Part shown: piece after piece, positions 62,266 through 64,000 of the stretch | How positions within the stretch are numbered: position 1 is the stretch's first letter | How the letters are laid out: each line of letters starts with the position of its first letter | DNA from: Spartobacteria bacterium | GTDB lineage: Bacteria; Verrucomicrobiota; Verrucomicrobiia; Chthoniobacterales; UBA10450 | Reading direction: 5' to 3' | Length of the DNA: 64,000 bases | Assembly (NCBI GenBank): GCA_003167555.1 | Contig: PMSN01000014.1 | Coordinates: 62,001-126,000, forward strand | The notes under the pieces: model-generated | Seen by the model: the letters and a program-made list of their open reading frames with translations, nothing else | Database searches by the model: none | Told to the model about the DNA's origin: nothing | Made by a program: the position numbers and the translations under genes

Positions 62266-64000
62266 ATGACCTCTGCACAGATCCGGCAATCCTTTCTCGA
62301 TTTCTTTCGCGAGAAGCAGCACACCGTCGTGCCGTCGGCTTCCCTGTTGCCGGACTCGCCGAATCTGCTCTTCACGAATGCGGGAATGAACCAGTTCGTC
62401 CCGATTTTTCTCGGGCAACAAAAGCCGTCGTGGGATCCGCCCCGCGTCGCCGACACGCAGAAATGCATTCGCGCCGGCGGCAAACATAACGACCTCGACG
62501 ACGTCGGGCTCGACACCTATCACCACACGTTTTTCGAGATGCTCGGCAACTGGAGCTTCGGCGATTATTTCAAGAAGGACGCGATCGAGTGGGCGTGGGA
62601 GCTGTTGATTGAGCGCTGGAAACTTCCGGCATCACGGCTTTACGCGACCGTTTACCGGCCTGGGCCGAACGAGCCGAGCGAGTTCGATCAGGAAGCGCAC
62701 GATCATTGGGCGCGGCAGTTCGCGAAGGCGGGCCTCGATCCCGCTCTGCACGTCGTCAACGGCAACAAGAAGGATAACTTCTGGATGATGGGCGACACCG
62801 GTCCGTGCGGCCCGTGCTCCGAGTTGCACATCGATCTCACGCCGGCTGGCGACACGAAGGGAACGCTCGTCAACGGCGACGATCCGCGCTGCATCGAGAT
62901 CTGGAATTTGGTTTTCATCCAGTTCAACGCGGACGCCGATGGGACGTTCTCACCGCTGCCGCAGCGGCATGTCGACACCGGAATGGGTTTCGAGCGCATT
63001 ACCGCGATGATCCAAGGCACGAAGAATTTCAGCGATTTCTCGCGTCCGATTTCCAATTACGAGACGGACATCTTCCGACCCATCTTCGACGAGATCGAAA
63101 AGCTGAGCGGAAAAAAATATGGGTCGACGCTTCCGGGTTCTGCGGATGGGGGAGCGCGCGCGCCCTCGCGTGCGGCGGTTGGCGCCTCGCCAACCGCGCC
63201 CGGCGAGGCGCCGGACGCAACACCCGAGGCGGGTGTGCTCCCCAGAATGGATGAGCAGGAGAAGATCGACATCGCCTTCCGCGTCATCGCCGATCACATC
63301 CGAACGCTGAGCTTCGCGATCGCCGATGGAATTCAGCCGACCAACGAAGGCCGCGGCTATGTGTTGCGTCGCATCCTCCGGCGCGCCGTGCGTTACGGAC
63401 GCACGTTAGGTTTCCACGAACCGTTCTTCTACAAGCTAGCCGACGTGCTCGTCCGGACGATGGGCAACGTCTTTCCAGAAATCCGTGTGAAACGAAAGAC
63501 AATTGAAGAAACAATTCGTCGCGAGGAAGAAGCGTTTAACAAGACACTCGATCGAGGTCTTCGACTGTTCGAGAACGAAGCATTTTCAAATGCCATTGTG
63601 GAAGCGGCGAGAGCGGAAGATGTGATCGCAAACTGGGAGTCCGAAGGCTACGTCCTATGGGGGGACGAGAACATGCCGGAAGAGGTCAGGGTCCGCGCCA
63701 TTACGATCCGGCACAGGGATGGATCGAGCTTGAGGTATGACCTTGCCGAAGTACGGGCAGGTGGATGGCGTTCATTCCTAAAACGAGTGCCGGCAATTAT
63801 TGGACGTGACGCTTTCAGGCTTTACGATACGTACGGGTTTCCGCTCGATCTCACTGAACTGATGGCGCGCGAGCGTGGCCTGACGGTTGACAAGGAAGGA
63901 TTTGAGAAGTTGATGGAAGAGCAGCGATCGCGTGCGCGCGCGGCGCAGAAGAGAACTTCGATCGAGTTGTCCGCGTCGGATAGCAAAGCGATCACGAATT
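62266..64000 (+). CDS. alaS: Alanyl-tRNA synthetase, 3' truncated by the window
   Basis: The first 578 residues; the rest lies beyond the end. Charges tRNA-Ala. The catalytic domain has [32 protein letters not shown] and WNLVFIQFN. Two in-frame insertions stand out. Residues about 292-327 ([20 protein letters not shown] and following) replace a short loop and are encoded by a palindrome at 63149-63243. Residues about 439-512 ([15 protein letters not shown], through [12 protein letters not shown], to [11 protein letters not shown]) separate [11 protein letters not shown] from [16 protein letters not shown], where other AlaS have only a short link. The reading frame is open through both. Confidence 0.95.
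   Translation, partial: MTSAQIRQSFLDFFREKQHTVVPSASLLPDSPNLLFTNAGMNQFVPIFLGQQKPSWDPPRVADTQKCIRAGGKHNDLDDVGLDTYHHTFFEMLGNWSFGDYFKKDAIEWAWELLIERWKLPASRLYATVYRPGPNEPSEFDQEAHDHWARQFAKAGLDPALHVVNGNKKDNFWMMGDTGPCGPCSELHIDLTPAGDTKGTLVNGDDPRCIEIWNLVFIQFNADADGTFSPLPQRHVDTGMGFERITAMIQGTKNFSDFSRPISNYETDIFRPIFDEIEKLSGKKYGSTLPGSADGGARAPSRAAVGASPTAPGEAPDATPEAGVLPRMDEQEKIDIAFRVIADHIRTLSFAIADGIQPTNEGRGYVLRRILRRAVRYGRTLGFHEPFFYKLADVLVRTMGNVFPEIRVKRKTIEETIRREEEAFNKTLDRGLRLFENEAFSNAIVEAARAEDVIANWESEGYVLWGDENMPEEVRVRAITIRHRDGSSLRYDLAEVRAGGWRSFLKRVPAIIGRDAFRLYDTYGFPLDLTELMARERGLTVDKEGFEKLMEEQRSRARAAQKRTSIELSASDSKAITN
63149..63243. repeat. Palindromic element inserted in frame in alaS
   Basis: Outer arms GGGGAGC (63149-63155) and GCTCCCC (63237-63243). 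Inner arms GGCGCCTCGCC (63181-63191) and GGCGAGGCGCC (63202-63212) are perfect, and GGTTGGCG / CGCCAACC form a third hairpin (63177-63184, 63188-63195). It encodes an Ala/Pro-rich stretch. Confidence 0.8.

Overview
The window looks like a chromosomal segment of a GC-rich, free-living Gram-negative bacterium, most likely a soil member of the Verrucomicrobiota (Chthoniobacterales / Udaeobacter-like). This is inferred from four things: outer-membrane barrel and secreted proteins, a verrucomicrobial-type secreted protein with the C-terminal ending EVFEIDRD, REC-LuxR sequence of the HKPFFTPE type, and many dispersed palindromic intergenic repeats. No rRNA, CRISPR array, insertion sequence or phage was seen. 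There is one tRNA (His) and one RNase P RNA.

Layout. 1-8.7 kb: an accessory block. An ECF-type sigma factor overlaps a membrane Ser/Thr kinase with TPRs. Fourteen bases later comes a small protein with a nitrile-hydratase-type (NHLP) leader. Facing it stop-to-stop is a two-gene operon: a heme peroxidase, then a protein that is only the dehydratase half of a LanM lanthipeptide synthetase. I read this as an unusual RiPP (modified peptide) system, the most interesting item here. 8.8-10 kb: a decayed PAS/REC/LuxR regulator. 10-16.2 kb: secreted peptide-scavenging enzymes (DUF885 peptidase, M28 peptidase, BNR-propeller protein). 16.2-19.2 kb: a frameshifted secreted protein, an OmpR-type regulator with matching palindromes upstream of both, and tRNA-His. 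19.3-30.7 kb: TPR proteins, aconitase, peroxiredoxin, rnpB, an aminotransferase, rplM-rpsI and a CAP protein. 30.7-39 kb: mostly translation genes (proS, frr, pyrH, fmt, adk, rpmA, rplU, rsmI). 39-44.8 kb: putA, a PilB/GspE ATPase, rpe. 45-51.5 kb: the cell-shape operon mreB-mreC-mreD-mrdA followed by rng. 51.5-64 kb: an outer-membrane protein, thiH-thiS, an NfeD protease, dnaG-rpoD, ribD, recA and the start of alaS, which runs off the end.

Two sequence-scale signals are not explained by genes. First, the nonamer TCGTTAGGC occurs ten times by eye, nine of them on the + strand whatever the gene direction, and inside genes it forces rare codons. It behaves like a polarised chromosome motif (KOPS-, Chi- or uptake-like). 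Second, several families of palindromic repeats sit between genes, supply the start region of acnA, extend rsmI, and are inserted in frame inside alaS.
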